Part shown: positions 1 to 8,313 of the stretch, piece by piece
Position numbering within the stretch: the first letter of the stretch is position 1
How the letters are laid out: each line of letters opens with the position of its first letter
NCBI GenBank assembly: GCA_016124955.1
Contig: WGMR01000007.1
Location: forward strand, 1-32,839
DNA: 32,839 nucleotides
Direction: 5' to 3'
Source of the DNA: Alphaproteobacteria bacterium
Lineage (GTDB): Bacteria > Pseudomonadota > Alphaproteobacteria > UBA9219 > RFNS01
Made by a program: the position numbers and the translations under genes
The notes under the pieces: generated by a model
What the model was told of the DNA's origin: nothing
Databases searched by the model: none
The model's input: the letters and a program-made list of their open reading frames with translations, nothing else

Positions 1-1
1 C

Positions 2-328
2 CTGCCGGACGGCTATTGGTCGGATTACAGTTACGGCTTGCCGATCACGACCGTTCATCCGAACGATAACCGTGCGATCCATTGGGGCGCCGACGATTAC
101 GGGGTTGCGGCTGTGTACTACACGAAAAGCAGCCTTGGTTCGCATGGCCGCATGGGCAGCATGCCGAATGTTCCCGGCTATTGGGCGCATTCGCAGGAAT
201 CGTTCTACAGCGTGAACGGCGCCGTGGCGCAATGCCAATCGAATGGCCAGTGGAAGATATACAACCGCTGCTATGCAGCGACCGTGCAGGTCGGCCGTAC
301 CAGCAGGCAGATCACCAAGTGTGAATAA
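2..328 (+). CDS. Unrecognised protein, 5' end cut by window edge
   Basis: The reading frame is open from base 2 to the TAA at 326-328, so the gene begins upstream of the window; an internal TTG at 38 is not a convincing start. The visible 108 residues are rich in Gly, Tyr, Trp, Ser and Asn, with cysteines in the C-terminal third (AVAQCQSNGQW, YNRCYAA, ITKCE). This resembles an extracytoplasmic domain held by disulfides, loosely like C-terminal domains of minor pilins or adhesins, but I do not recognise a family. No membrane segment is visible in this part. The next gene downstream, on the same strand, is a secreted cysteine-rich protein, so the pair may form a small surface or secreted cluster. 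That link is inference. Confidence 0.6.
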   Translation: MPDGYWSDYSYGLPITTVHPNDNRAIHWGADDYGVAAVYYTKSSLGSHGRMGSMPNVPGYWAHSQESFYSVNGAVAQCQSNGQWKIYNRCYAATVQVGRTSRQITKCE

Positions 329-390
329 GACGAGAACCGGACGGCTTCGCGGACATGTTTGCGTTAAGTTCTTACCGCGCGCGCGTCACG

Positions 391-432
391 CGCAATAAAA
401 TTATGGTAAATTTTGTGCGCGGCGGGTTTTTT
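391..432 (+). terminator. Probable intrinsic terminator after the first gene
   Basis: A hairpin pairs CGCAATAAAATT (391-402) with AATTTTGTGCG (409-419) through a small bulge, and a run of six T lies at 427-432 after a short GCGGG stretch. It sits about 60 bases after the stop at 328, which fits termination of that gene. The gap between the stem and the T-run makes it imperfect. The rest of 329-541 shows no other gene. Confidence 0.45.
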
Positions 433-541
433 GCCGTTATTCCGCTGGACATAAAAAAGCTCTGTTCTACAACGTGATTTACGTTTGTGCGGTCATGTTT
501 GATCGGCATGCCGCGTGACGATTTTTAAAGGAGACATGGTT

Positions 542-1639
542 ATGTACACCGGTTTAAGCAGGGTCGTTGTTTTTTCCATTGTCGCCGTTCTTGCGCTTTG
601 CGCGGCGCTTGCGCTTCCCGCCCCGGCCCATGCTGGAAAAAATCCGAACCGGAATCATCACCATGACAATCATCATTATGACGACAATCTGATTTCGCGT
701 TACTTCGGCAACTATCCCTATCAGGGCGATTACCGGCTTTGCGGCCGCGGCAAGCCGGGTAAATATTCAACCGTGATTTGCCCCAAGGGCTGGCACTACC
801 AGGAGCCGCTTCGTTTCACGCATCAGAACAAGCATTTCTGCTATATCGTCGAAAACCATTCCCGGAAAACCTATTTCGTGCCCATGCGCACCAACCGGGA
901 GTGGGAAGCGTTCCGCAAGAATTGCCCGCGCGACATCGTCATCAAACCTTGTCCGACCGAGCCGCCGGATGCGATCGACGGCGTTTGCGGCACGGCGAAC
1001 GGCGAGACGCTTGAATGCGCGCCGACCGAAAACCTTTGCCAATCCGGCACGCCTTCGGCCCTGATGCCGACGGAAAACGGCTGGGCCTGGGATTGCCAGC
1101 CTTCGAACGGCGGCACGGTGGCCGGTTGCTGGGCGAACGACAAGAACCACCCGCCCGTGCAGGGCGCTTGCGGTCCGGCGAACGGCCAGACATTGAGCGC
1201 TGCGCCGGACAGCGAAAGCGCGCTGTGCAGCGGCGGCGCGGCGACAAGCGTTTCCGGCAACGGTCCGTGGAGCTGGAGTTGCATAGGCCAGCGCGGCGGC
1301 GGCGATGTGGATTGCACGGCGCCAAAGGCCGAACCGCCTCCTCCTCCTCCTCCGCAAAAGCAGACCAGCTGCACCGGCTGGCAGGGCACAGAAAACGTCT
1401 ATTACCAGAACGCCGTTTCCATGCTGCATAACGCCGCGCGGATCGGTTGGGACGCCTGCGCCGCGCTGGCACGCGCCGCTTCGCACAGCAACGCAATAGC
1501 GGGAACCTATGTTCAGGCCCAATCGCACACGAAAACCGGTGATTGCCAGGTGTGGGTCATGCCCAGTTGGGCTTATGGCGCCACGGGCCGCCCGAACAAT
1601 TGCAGCGGCTGTATCAACATGTTCTGCAAGGAACAGTAA
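542..1639 (+). CDS. Secreted Cys/Trp-repeat protein of unknown function
   Basis: I start the gene at ATG 542 because AAAGGAG (527-533) lies 8 bases before it; in-frame GTG 515 and ATG 536 are poorly placed for that site. The 365-residue product opens with a signal peptide (hydrophobic core, cleavage after PAPAHA near residue 31). A His/Asn/Asp-rich stretch follows (HHHDNHHYDD). Two imperfect modules of about 50 residues lie at about 148-198 and 209-260; both follow the pattern CG-x-ANG-x-TL, then LC-x-G, then GWAWDC or PWSWSC, then a Gly-rich turn and a final Cys. A proline run (seven Pro, near 265-271) separates them from a C-terminal Cys-rich domain ending CSGCINMFCKEQ. Repeats of this CG..NG / W-W-C type occur in secreted bacterial proteins. 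No enzyme motif is visible; a surface or binding role is inferred. Confidence 0.75.
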   Translation: MYTGLSRVVVFSIVAVLALCAALALPAPAHAGKNPNRNHHHDNHHYDDNLISRYFGNYPYQGDYRLCGRGKPGKYSTVICPKGWHYQEPLRFTHQNKHFCYIVENHSRKTYFVPMRTNREWEAFRKNCPRDIVIKPCPTEPPDAIDGVCGTANGETLECAPTENLCQSGTPSALMPTENGWAWDCQPSNGGTVAGCWANDKNHPPVQGACGPANGQTLSAAPDSESALCSGGAATSVSGNGPWSWSCIGQRGGGDVDCTAPKAEPPPPPPPQKQTSCTGWQGTENVYYQNAVSMLHNAARIGWDACAALARAASHSNAIAGTYVQAQSHTKTGDCQVWVMPSWAYGATGRPNNCSGCINMFCKEQ

Positions 1640-1661
1640 GGCGAACGCAATTTAAGACATA

Positions 1662-1694
1662 AAGGCCGGCGCCCCGTACGGGGCCGGCCTTTTT
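1662..1694 (+). terminator. Intrinsic terminator
   Basis: AAGGCCGGCGCCCC pairs with GGGGCCGGCCTT around a GTAC loop, with one CG bulge, and runs into TTTTT-GC-TTTT. It lies about 20 bases after the stop at 1639. This is a strong, G+C-rich stem with a U tract and ends the secreted-protein gene before the aldolase. Confidence 0.85.
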
Positions 1695-1742
1695 GCTTTT
1701 ACCCGGCTTGGCGGCGGGGGCGAAACGGTTTATGGCTAAGGC

Positions 1743-2399
1743 ATGCCAGATAGCCAAGCCAGCCTGCGGTGCGCGCTTATCCGCCACGCCCTCGCTCTTA
1801 ATACAAGCGGATTGAATCAGGGCACGTCGGGCAATCTTTCGGTGCGCGCGGGCAAGAAGCTTCTGATCACGCCAACCGGAATAGCTTACGAAGACCTGAA
1901 ACCCGCCGATTTGCCGCTTATGGCCATGGACGGCACATGGCAGGGCCGCTATGCGCCTTCAAGCGAATGGCAGATGCATAGCGATATTCTGCGCGCCCGC
2001 CCGGATATGAACGCGCTTGTGCATGCGCACCCCGTCTATGCCACCGCGCTCGCGATCAACCGCATGGATATACCGGCCGCGCATTACATGGTGGCGGCCG
2101 CAGGCGGCAGCAATATTCGCTGCGCGCGCTATGCCACCTATGGCAGCCCGGAGCTTGGCGCGGCGGCGTGCGAGGCGCTGGAGGGGCGCAATGCCTGTTT
2201 GCTTGCGAACCATGGCATTGTTGCGCTCGGGCAGACGCTTGAAAAGGCCATGTGGCTGGCGGTCGAGGTGGAGGCGGTGGCGCGGCAATATCTTCTGGCG
2301 CTGAGCGTGGGCAGGCCCGTATTGCTCGATGCCGCGGAAATGGCGCGCGTTCTGAAGAAGTTCGGCAATTACGGGCCGCGGAAAAAGGGCCGCACATAA
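1743..2399 (+). CDS. Class II aldolase/adducin family protein (FucA-like)
   Basis: At 218 residues this matches the usual length of L-fuculose-phosphate aldolase and its relatives, zinc enzymes that cleave or form C-C bonds in sugar phosphates, or in some branches act as dehydratases or decarboxylases. The fold signature is complete: a phosphate-binding GTSGNLSVR near residues 27-35, TPTG at 43-46, the catalytic acid E75 in SSEWQMH, zinc ligands H94 and H96 in VHAHP, and the third ligand H157 in LLANHG. These sit two residues later than E73, H92, H94 and H155 of E. coli FucA. The substrate cannot be read from sequence. The start is ATG 1743; no strong Shine-Dalgarno is visible. It stands alone between a terminator and the his promoter. 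Confidence 0.85.
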   Translation: MPDSQASLRCALIRHALALNTSGLNQGTSGNLSVRAGKKLLITPTGIAYEDLKPADLPLMAMDGTWQGRYAPSSEWQMHSDILRARPDMNALVHAHPVYATALAINRMDIPAAHYMVAAAGGSNIRCARYATYGSPELGAAACEALEGRNACLLANHGIVALGQTLEKAMWLAVEVEAVARQYLLALSVGRPVLLDAAEMARVLKKFGNYGPRKKGRT

Positions 2400-2488
2400 A
2401 CAGACCGCCCGGCCAGATATATCTAAGTCTATGATATTAAATGATATTCAACTTTGCAAGCCGCGGGGTTTTGCAAATAAAAGCATGC

Positions 2489-2518
2489 TTGACGGCGCGC
2501 CCGCCCGGCGGCTAGATT
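2489..2518 (+). promoter_or_regulatory. Putative housekeeping promoter of the his operon
   Basis: TTGACG (2489-2494) and TAGATT (2513-2518) are 18 bases apart, a good -35/-10 pair. Transcription would begin near 2525, giving a leader of about 135 bases before hisG. It is the best promoter-like pair in the 2400-2662 gap. Inferred from consensus only. Confidence 0.5.
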
Positions 2519-2535
2519 GTGCCCGCGTAATAGCA

Positions 2536-2610
2536 TGCTGGTACAGCAAACCAGCAGCGACAGGCCAGAAGCGGCGGTGCCCGGCAAGCAACGGGCGCCT
2601 TGCCGTTTTC
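2536..2610 (+). promoter_or_regulatory. Structured his leader with competing hairpins
   Basis: Three stems can form in the leader. TGCTGG (2536-2541) pairs with CCAGCA (2551-2556). GCCCG (2579-2583) pairs with CGGGC (2592-2596). CGGCAAG (2582-2588) pairs with CTTGCCG (2599-2605) and is followed by TTTT, like a weak terminator. The last two exclude each other, as in attenuators. However, the small open frame starting at ATG 2535 has no histidine codons, so a classic His leader peptide is not visible. Confidence 0.3.
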
Positions 2611-2662
2611 GGGCCCGGCGGCGGAATGAAAACGGGAACGATAGAAGGGTGTGGGGGTTGAC

Positions 2663-3556
2663 ATGGGCGAGATGAACGACAGGTTGCGGATCGCGATCCA
2701 GAAAAACGGGCGCATGGCGGAAGGCAGCATCGATCTGCTGAAGCGTTGCGGGCTGCATATTTCGTATGGCCGCAACGATCTGTATTGCCGGGTCAACGAG
2801 TTGCCGGTCGATTTGCTGCTCGCGCGCGACGACGATATTCCGAATTTCGTGCAAACCGGCATTTGCGAATTCGGCATCGTCGGCGACAATGTGCGGCGCG
2901 AATATGCGCTGAAGAACAATCTGGGCGACGAACCCGCCGCCGTCATGCCGCTGAATTTCGCAAGCTGCCGGCTTATGATCGCCGCGCCGGAAAACGGCCA
3001 CCAGATGACGCTTCGGGAATTGAACGGCAAGCGCATCGCCACTTCCCACCCCGGCTTGCTGAAGGAATTTCTGGAACGCAACAATATGGAAGCGAAGATC
3101 GTTTCCATGCGCGGCTCGGTCGAGCTGGCGCCGCGGCTGAAGCTGGCGGAAGCGATTTGCGACCTGGTTTCGACCGGGGCGACGCTGGCGGCCAACGGGC
3201 TCGCGCCCGTTACGCAGGTGTTTACGTCTGGCGCCGTGCTGATCCGCACGCCCGGCACGCTGCCGGCCGCCAAGCAGGCGATTTATGACCGGCTGGCGCA
3301 GCGTTTGCAGGGCGCGCTGACGGCGGAGCAAAGCAAATACATCATGCTCAATGCGCCCAAGGCCAGCGTCAAGGCGATCAGCGCGCTTTTGCCCGGCTGC
3401 GACGCGCCGACCGTGATCCCGCTTGAGGGGCGCGACGATATGGTGGCGCTGCACGCGGTTTGCACCAAAACGGTTTTCTGGGACATGATGGAGCGGCTCA
3501 AGGCCGCCGGGGCTTCGGGCATACTCGTGGTGCCTATCGAAAAGATGATGGCGTAG
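2663..3556 (+). CDS. hisG: ATP phosphoribosyltransferase, long form
   Basis: HisG joins ATP and PRPP to phosphoribosyl-ATP, the first and feedback-controlled step of histidine synthesis, in the cytoplasm. The 297-residue length and the C-terminal regulatory part ending in LKAAGASGILVVPIEKMM mark the long form, which carries its own ACT-like domain and does not need HisZ. The N-terminus (RLRIAIQKNGRM), the RDDDIP motif and the PRPP-binding DLVSTGATL are all present. I choose ATG 2663 with GGGGG at 2653-2657 just upstream; GTG 2651 and ATG 2672 are in-frame alternatives. It is the first gene of the his operon, and its stop abuts the hisD start. As far as I recall the family, the sequence is closer to the enterobacterial HisG type than to the short HisG/HisZ type. 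Confidence 0.96.
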   Translation: MGEMNDRLRIAIQKNGRMAEGSIDLLKRCGLHISYGRNDLYCRVNELPVDLLLARDDDIPNFVQTGICEFGIVGDNVRREYALKNNLGDEPAAVMPLNFASCRLMIAAPENGHQMTLRELNGKRIATSHPGLLKEFLERNNMEAKIVSMRGSVELAPRLKLAEAICDLVSTGATLAANGLAPVTQVFTSGAVLIRTPGTLPAAKQAIYDRLAQRLQGALTAEQSKYIMLNAPKASVKAISALLPGCDAPTVIPLEGRDDMVALHAVCTKTVFWDMMERLKAAGASGILVVPIEKMMA

Positions 3557-4879
3557 ATGAAGATTATCAACTGGAGTGAACTTGATGGCGCGGCGCGGAC
3601 GCAGGCGTTGCAGCGCCCCGCCGCCGCCACGTCCGATAATATTGCCGCTGCCGTGCGCGTGATTGTGCAAATGGTGCAGGCGGGCGGCGAACAGGCTTTG
3701 TTCGACCTGACCGAGAAATATGACGGTGTGCGGCTGCGTGCGCTGCGCGCTGATGCAGCCGAGATTGCGGCCGGCTGCGCCATGGTTCCGGCTGCGTTGC
3801 GCGCTGCGATCGATACCGCCGCCGCGAATATAGAAAAGTTCCATGCCGCGCAGAAGCCGCGGGATTACACGCTGGAGACCATGCCCGGCGTGCAGTGCAG
3901 CCAGCTTTGGCGCCCGCTTGGCTGCGCCGGGCTTTACGTGCCGGGCGGCACCGCGCCGCTGTTTTCGACCGTGTTGATGCTTGGCATCCCTGCGCAAATC
4001 GCGGGCTGCGCCGCGCGCGTGCTGTGTACGCCGCCGCAAAAAGACGGCGGCATAAACCCCGCAATTTTGTATGCCGCGCAGCGTTGCGGGATCGAAACGA
4101 TTTATAAGATAGGCGGCGCGCAGGCCATCGCCGCCATGGCCTACGGGCTTGGCGGCGTGCCGAAGGCCGACAAGGTTTTCGGGCCCGGCAACGCCTATGT
4201 GACGGCGGCCAAGCAATGGGTGGCGCAGGACCCGTCCGGCGCCGCGATCGACATGCCCGCGGGCCCGAGCGAGGTGATGGTGCTGGCCGATGGCGGCGCG
4301 GATGCGCGCTTCATCGCCGCCGATCTGCTGAGCCAGGCGGAGCACGGGCGGGATTCGCAGGTGTTTTGCTGTGTGACCGATGCGGCGCTGGCGCAGGACA
4401 TACAGCAAGCGGTGGACGCACAGCTGGCGGACTTGCCGCGCAAGGACATCGCAGCCGAAGCGCTGGCGCAAAGCCGTATCGTCGTCGTCGGCGATATGAA
4501 GGAAGCGATCGGCATCGCCAATGGCTATGGGCCGGAACATTTGATCGTTCAATGCGCGGGCGCGGAAGAAATCGTTCCGCACATCCGCAATGCCGGTTCG
4601 GTTTTCGTCGGCGCCTGGACACCCGAGGTTGTGGGCGATTACGCCAGCGGCACCAACCATGTGCTGCCGACCTATGGCGCGGCACGCGCCATAGGCGGGC
4701 TCGGCGTTGCCAGTTTCATGAAAAGCATGACGGTGCAGCAGCTGAGCCGCGAGGGGCTTGCGGCGCTCGGCCCCGTGGTGGCGACACTGGCCGAAGCCGA
4801 ACAGCTTTCGGCGCACGGGCGCGCCGTGACGATACGTTTATCCGCAGAAGGGGAAAAGCCATGCGCAAAGCGAGCGTAG
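3557..4879 (+). CDS. hisD: Histidinol dehydrogenase
   Basis: HisD oxidises L-histidinol to L-histidine in two NAD-dependent steps, the end of the pathway. The 440 residues cover the whole family length. The zinc ligands are visible at Q260 and H263 (LSQAEHG), D361 (VVGDYASG) and H420 (LSAHGRA). The catalytic pair E327-H328 lies in YGPEHLI. All are one residue later than in E. coli HisD. NAD-binding and structural motifs [15 protein letters not shown] and FGPGNAYV are intact. The ATG directly follows the hisG stop (TAG-ATG), so translation is likely coupled, and its 3' end overlaps hisB by 19 bases. Confidence 0.97.
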   Translation: MKIINWSELDGAARTQALQRPAAATSDNIAAAVRVIVQMVQAGGEQALFDLTEKYDGVRLRALRADAAEIAAGCAMVPAALRAAIDTAAANIEKFHAAQKPRDYTLETMPGVQCSQLWRPLGCAGLYVPGGTAPLFSTVLMLGIPAQIAGCAARVLCTPPQKDGGINPAILYAAQRCGIETIYKIGGAQAIAAMAYGLGGVPKADKVFGPGNAYVTAAKQWVAQDPSGAAIDMPAGPSEVMVLADGGADARFIAADLLSQAEHGRDSQVFCCVTDAALAQDIQQAVDAQLADLPRKDIAAEALAQSRIVVVGDMKEAIGIANGYGPEHLIVQCAGAEEIVPHIRNAGSVFVGAWTPEVVGDYASGTNHVLPTYGAARAIGGLGVASFMKSMTVQQLSREGLAALGPVVATLAEAEQLSAHGRAVTIRLSAEGEKPCAKRA

Positions 4880-5448
4880 AACGCAAAACCAAGGAAACAT
4901 CGATCAAGGTCAGCGTGAACCTTGACGGCAAGGGCGCGGGCAAGATCAACACCGGCATAGGGTTTTTCGATCACATGCTGATGCAGATCGCCTGCCACGG
5001 GTTGATCGACCTGAATGTCGAGGCCAAGGGCGATTTGCACATCGATGCGCACCACACGGTTGAGGATGTCGGCATTTGTATTGGTCAGGCGCTGCGCAAG
5101 GCGTGGGGCGACCGCAAGGGCTTGGTGCGCATGGGCACGGCCTATGTTCCGCTCGATGAAGCCTTGACGCGCACGGCGATTGATCTTTCCGGGCGGCCTT
5201 ACTTCGTGTGGAACGTGGCCTTTACCGCGCCCAAGATCGGCGATTTCGATGTCGAGCTTGTGGAGGAATTCTTTAAATCGCTTTGTTTCAATGCGCAAAT
5301 AAACCTGCACATCGAAACGCTTCATGGCCGCAACAACCACCACATCGCAGAAACGTGTTTTAAATCATGCGCCCGCGCGCTGCGTGCCGCCACGGCGGTG
5401 GACCCGCGCGCCAAGGCTGCCGTGCCTTCCACCAAGGGAACGCTTTGA
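4861..5448 (+). CDS. hisB: Imidazoleglycerol-phosphate dehydratase, single-function
   Basis: This enzyme dehydrates imidazole glycerol phosphate to imidazole acetol phosphate. The 195-residue product is the dehydratase alone; the N-terminal histidinol-phosphatase domain of E. coli HisB is absent, so the phosphatase must be encoded elsewhere. The two manganese-site motifs are present, HHTVED (64-69) and NNHHIAE (158-164), as are GFFDHML and the C-terminal PSTKG. ATG 4861 has AAGGGG at 4849-4854 and overlaps the end of hisD by 19 bases, which points to coupled translation. Confidence 0.96.
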   Translation: MRKASVERKTKETSIKVSVNLDGKGAGKINTGIGFFDHMLMQIACHGLIDLNVEAKGDLHIDAHHTVEDVGICIGQALRKAWGDRKGLVRMGTAYVPLDEALTRTAIDLSGRPYFVWNVAFTAPKIGDFDVELVEEFFKSLCFNAQINLHIETLHGRNNHHIAETCFKSCARALRAATAVDPRAKAAVPSTKGTL

Positions 5449-5461
5449 CCGGAGCGCGCGC

Positions 5462-6076
5462 ATGACCCAGCGTATTGCGCTTATCACCTGCTGCGGGGCC
5501 AATTTCAATTCGGTGCGCTTTGCGCTTGCGCGGCTTGGCGTGCAGACGGAAGACACGACCGACCCGGCCGCGGTCGCGGCGGCCGATAAAATCATTTTGC
5601 CCGGCGTCGGCGCCGCCGCCGTTGCCATGCAGGCGCTTGAACGCCACGGACTTGTCGATGTTTTGCGCAACAACAAAAAACCGCTTCTGGGTGTGTGCGT
5701 CGGCATGCAGGTTTTGTATGAACGGTCGGAGGAAGGCGATGTCGCCTGTCTCGGCCTGCTGCCGGGCACGGTCGCCAGATTCCCGGAAACCGGCGCGGAC
5801 GGCGCACGCTTGCGCGTGCCGCATATGGGCTGGAACAGCCTGAATATAAAGCGCGCGGGCGCGCTTCTGGACGGAATAGCGGACGGCGCATATGCCTATT
5901 TCGTGCACAGCTTCCGCGCGCCCGTTTCCGCCTTTACGATTGCCGAAAGCGATTACGGCGGGCCATTTGCCGCCGCCGTGCAGAAAGATAATTTATATGC
6001 CTGCCAGTTCCACCCGGAACGTTCGGCCGGCGTGGGCGCGCGGCTTTTGCGCAACTTTACGGAGATGCCATGCTGA
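5462..6076 (+). CDS. hisH: Imidazole glycerol phosphate synthase, glutaminase subunit
   Basis: HisH releases ammonia from glutamine and feeds it through HisF to make IGP and AICAR. The 204 residues contain the class I amidotransferase triad: C79 in GVCVGMQ, and H184 and E186 in FHPERS. The oxyanion-strand region LPGVGA and PHMGWN are present. ATG 5462 follows GGAG (5451-5454) by 7 bases. A longer open frame upstream overlaps hisB and is not the gene. The 3' end overlaps hisF by 7 bases. The wording of several motifs (AAVQKDN, QFHPERS, PHMGWN) is that of the enterobacterial HisH type. Confidence 0.96.
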   Translation: MTQRIALITCCGANFNSVRFALARLGVQTEDTTDPAAVAAADKIILPGVGAAAVAMQALERHGLVDVLRNNKKPLLGVCVGMQVLYERSEEGDVACLGLLPGTVARFPETGADGARLRVPHMGWNSLNIKRAGALLDGIADGAYAYFVHSFRAPVSAFTIAESDYGGPFAAAVQKDNLYACQFHPERSAGVGARLLRNFTEMPC

Positions 6077-6837
6077 CGCGGCGCATCATTCCCTGCCTTG
6101 ACGTTAAGGATGGCGTTGTCGTGAAGGGCATCGGTTTCCGCGACCACCGCGTTGTGGGCGATATCACCGAGCGCGCTGCGCTGTACAGCGCGCAAGGCGC
6201 GGACGAGCTTGTGTTCTATGACATCACCGCGAGCGCCGAGGGGCGCACGGTGGATTACGGCTGGGTCGAGCGCGTGGCGCGGCAGATCGACATACCCTTT
6301 TGCGTCGCGGGCGGCATCCGCAGCCTAGCGGCGGCGGAAAAAATCCTCGGGCGCGGCGCGGACAAGGTTTCGATCAATTCGCCGGCGCTGGAAAACCCCG
6401 CGCTGATCGGCGAGCTGGCGCTGCGCTTCGGGGTGCAATGCGTCGTGGTCGGGATCGACAGCAGGCAGGAAGAAGGCGGCTACCGCGTGTATCAATATAC
6501 CGGCAGCGCCGAAAAAACCCGCGATACCGCGCGTGAAACCGCCGCTTGGGCGCATGAAGCGGCCGAGCGCGGCGCGGGCGAGATCGTTTTGAACTGCATG
6601 CGCGCCGACGGGCGCAAGGACGGCTATGACATTCCGCATCTGCGCGCGGTGCGCGCGGCCGTGAACATACCGCTGGTCGCTTCGGGCGGCGCGGGCAGGC
6701 TTGAGCATTTTGCGGATGCGTTCACGCAGGCGGACGCCGATGCCGCGCTGGCCGCCAGCGTATTCCATGATAACCTGTTCACGATCGGCGAGGTGAAGGG
6801 CCATTTGCGGCGGGAAGGAATTGCGGTGCGGCTATGA
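6070..6837 (+). CDS. hisF: Imidazole glycerol phosphate synthase, cyclase subunit
   Basis: HisF is the (beta/alpha)8-barrel partner of HisH and closes the imidazole ring using ammonia from HisH. All 255 residues are present. The catalytic aspartates are D11 (PCLDVKDG) and D130 (VVVGIDS). Phosphate sites appear as AGGIRS, SINSPA, ASGGAG and AASVFH. Strand motif VFYDITAS and the GRTVDYGWV region follow the enterobacterial subtype rather than the usual alphaproteobacterial one (FLDITAS). The start overlaps the end of hisH, so the two subunits are probably made in a fixed ratio. hisA, which often lies between these genes, is missing. Confidence 0.97.
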   Translation: MLTRRIIPCLDVKDGVVVKGIGFRDHRVVGDITERAALYSAQGADELVFYDITASAEGRTVDYGWVERVARQIDIPFCVAGGIRSLAAAEKILGRGADKVSINSPALENPALIGELALRFGVQCVVVGIDSRQEEGGYRVYQYTGSAEKTRDTARETAAWAHEAAERGAGEIVLNCMRADGRKDGYDIPHLRAVRAAVNIPLVASGGAGRLEHFADAFTQADADAALAASVFHDNLFTIGEVKGHLRREGIAVRL

Positions 6838-7475
6838 GCGCGGGCGACAACAAGGGCACGGAAGGTTTTGATTGGGGCAAGATGGGCGGGCTTATTCCCG
6901 CCGTCGTGCAGGATGCGCGCACGGGCGCGGTGCTGATGCTTGGCTATATGAACCCGGATGCGTACGAAAAGACGCTTTCGACCGGGCTTGTGACTTTTTT
7001 CAGCCGCAGCCGCAACGCGCTCTGGACCAAGGGTGAAACTTCGGGCAACCACCTGCGGCTCGTGAAGATGGCGGGGGATTGCGATATGGATGCGATCCTC
7101 GTGCTGGCCGAGCCTTCCGGCTACACCTGCCATCTTGGCTTCACCAGCTGCTTCGATGCGCCCGCGCGCGAAAGCGGCGAAGCCGCGAAGGATGCGCCGT
7201 TCATGTTTTTGCGCAAGCTCGAAAGCGTGATCGCGCAGCGCGCGAACGATAAGCCGGAGGCCAGCTATACCGCCAAATTGCTGGCTTCGGGCATGCCGCG
7301 CGTGGCGCAGAAGGTGGCCGAGGAAGGCGCGGAAGCCGCGCTCGCGGCCGTGGCGGAGCCCGAGAAGCTGGCGAACGAAGCGGCGGATTTACTGTTCCAC
7401 CTTCTTGTGCTTTTGAAGGCGGGCGGAAAAAACCTGGATGAAGTGATCGCGGTTTTGCAGGCGCGGCATAAGTAG
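6834..7475 (+). CDS. hisIE: Bifunctional PRA-CH/PRA-PH fusion protein
   Basis: This enzyme performs steps two and three of the pathway: pyrophosphate removal from phosphoribosyl-ATP (C-terminal HisE) and ring opening of phosphoribosyl-AMP (N-terminal HisI). HisI covers about residues 10-105, with [18 protein letters not shown] and the metal-binding DCDMDAI and [10 protein letters not shown]. HisE covers about 120-213, with [11 protein letters not shown] and [12 protein letters not shown] followed by [14 protein letters not shown]. The fused form (213 residues) is usual in enterobacteria, while most alphaproteobacteria have separate hisI and hisE. The ATG overlaps the hisF stop (ATGA). It is the last gene of the operon. 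Confidence 0.96.
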   Translation: MSAGDNKGTEGFDWGKMGGLIPAVVQDARTGAVLMLGYMNPDAYEKTLSTGLVTFFSRSRNALWTKGETSGNHLRLVKMAGDCDMDAILVLAEPSGYTCHLGFTSCFDAPARESGEAAKDAPFMFLRKLESVIAQRANDKPEASYTAKLLASGMPRVAQKVAEEGAEAALAAVAEPEKLANEAADLLFHLLVLLKAGGKNLDEVIAVLQARHK

Positions 7476-8168
7476 CGCGCGATCAACGGAATACAATACT
7501 AAAAAATAATCAGATAACTTAGCCCGCAGGTGCAGGTTTGGGCGCGGTGTGCCAAGTGATGCGCGATTGCCGTTTTGCCGCCGAAGGTTCGTAATTCTGT
7601 TGACGCGCAAGGGTATGAGCCCAGCCACGAGGGCACCGATACCGCCAATACCCATCAGCCAGTTAACGGCGAGTGGAGCGGCAAGACCAAAGGCGCCCAT
7701 TGTTAAGCCGAGGGCAAGACCGGCAACGAAAATTGAGCCAAACAGAACCAGGCGTCCTTGCGGCGTGGAAGTGAAATAATCAAGTGAACCGAATTTTTTC
7801 TCCTTGAATTCAGTTTCGGCATACTTATTGGTGATTTGTTCGTCCTTACCAACTGATTTTTTCACATTTTTGTTCGGGCTCATCGCCTTGACAATGTTGT
7901 AGATGCCGAAGGCGAGAAGCCCCAACCCGACAACGCCAAGCAAAGCCGGTGCTACGAAAGGCAGAAAGGCGGGGAACGCAGCCGCGCCGAACATCGCTGC
8001 GGTAGAAGCAGAAGATGCAGTTACCGCTGCCGTGCCCATGCCGAAATAGGCGGCGAAAGAAGCCCCAACACCCATAACGGTTGCGGCAATGCCGTACATC
8101 CCGCGAATGCCGCGGTCGGCGGCTGTTTGATAATCGGCGGTATGTTTGACGGGTGCGGGGGTTGTCAT
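7389..8168 (-). CDS. Small multi-pass membrane protein, probable frameshift near its end
   Basis: I place the start at ATG 8168 because GGAG lies 6 bases upstream; the frame is open to 8189. A hydrophilic N-terminus (MTTPAPVKHTADYQTAADRG) is followed by several hydrophobic stretches rich in Gly and Ala, a central charged loop (SPNKNVKKSVGKDE to EFKEKKFGS) and two more membrane segments. I do not recognise a family. The intact frame continues to 7389 and overlaps the end of hisIE in antisense. That tail looks unnatural, and from about 7640 a neighbouring frame reads smoothly (ARQQNYEPSAAKRQS, then WHTAPKPAPAG) to a TAA at 7519. A single-base indel between about 7600 and 7640 would explain this. 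Codon use is more AT-rich than in the neighbouring genes. Confidence 0.6.
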   Translation of the reverse strand: MTTPAPVKHTADYQTAADRGIRGMYGIAATVMGVGASFAAYFGMGTAAVTASSASTAAMFGAAAFPAFLPFVAPALLGVVGLGLLAFGIYNIVKAMSPNKNVKKSVGKDEQITNKYAETEFKEKKFGSLDYFTSTPQGRLVLFGSIFVAGLALGLTMGAFGLAAPLAVNWLMGIGGIGALVAGLIPLRVNRITNLRRQNGNRASLGTPRPNLHLRAKLSDYFLVLYSVDRALLMPRLQNRDHFIQVFSARLQKHKKVEQ

Positions 8169-8197
8169 GTTTGCTCCGTAAAAAATCATTCTTAAAA

Positions 8198-8219
8198 TTG
8201 GTAAGCGTGACTATACCAA
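8198..8219. promoter_or_regulatory. Inverted repeat upstream of the membrane protein gene
   Basis: TTGGTA and TACCAA form an inverted repeat around 10 bases, about 30-50 bases upstream of ATG 8168. A second, shorter dyad (GGTTA-TG-TAACC, 8230-8241) lies next to it. The 8190-8313 gap is AT-rich and holds no gene. An operator is plausible but inferred only from symmetry. Confidence 0.25.
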
Positions 8220-8313
8220 ATATAGAGCAGGTTATGTAACCAATTCCTTGATGTTTTAATTTCAAGACATTAACATATTGTTTTATATAAATAATTTTTT
8301 GATAAAATGGAGG

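Noticed and set aside
1361-1390. Proline run in the secreted protein as a possible repeat-expansion or frameshift site
   Set aside because: The frame continues cleanly into a cysteine-rich domain, and proline linkers are common in such proteins.
2535-2675. A 46-codon open frame in the his leader as a His attenuator peptide
   Set aside because: It has no histidine codons and no Shine-Dalgarno site.
2429-4816. A 795-codon open frame on the minus strand opposite hisG and hisD
   Set aside because: It is a long antisense frame caused by GC-rich codon bias; its translation is low-complexity and rich in Arg and His, and both strands cannot be coding here given the clear hisG and hisD.
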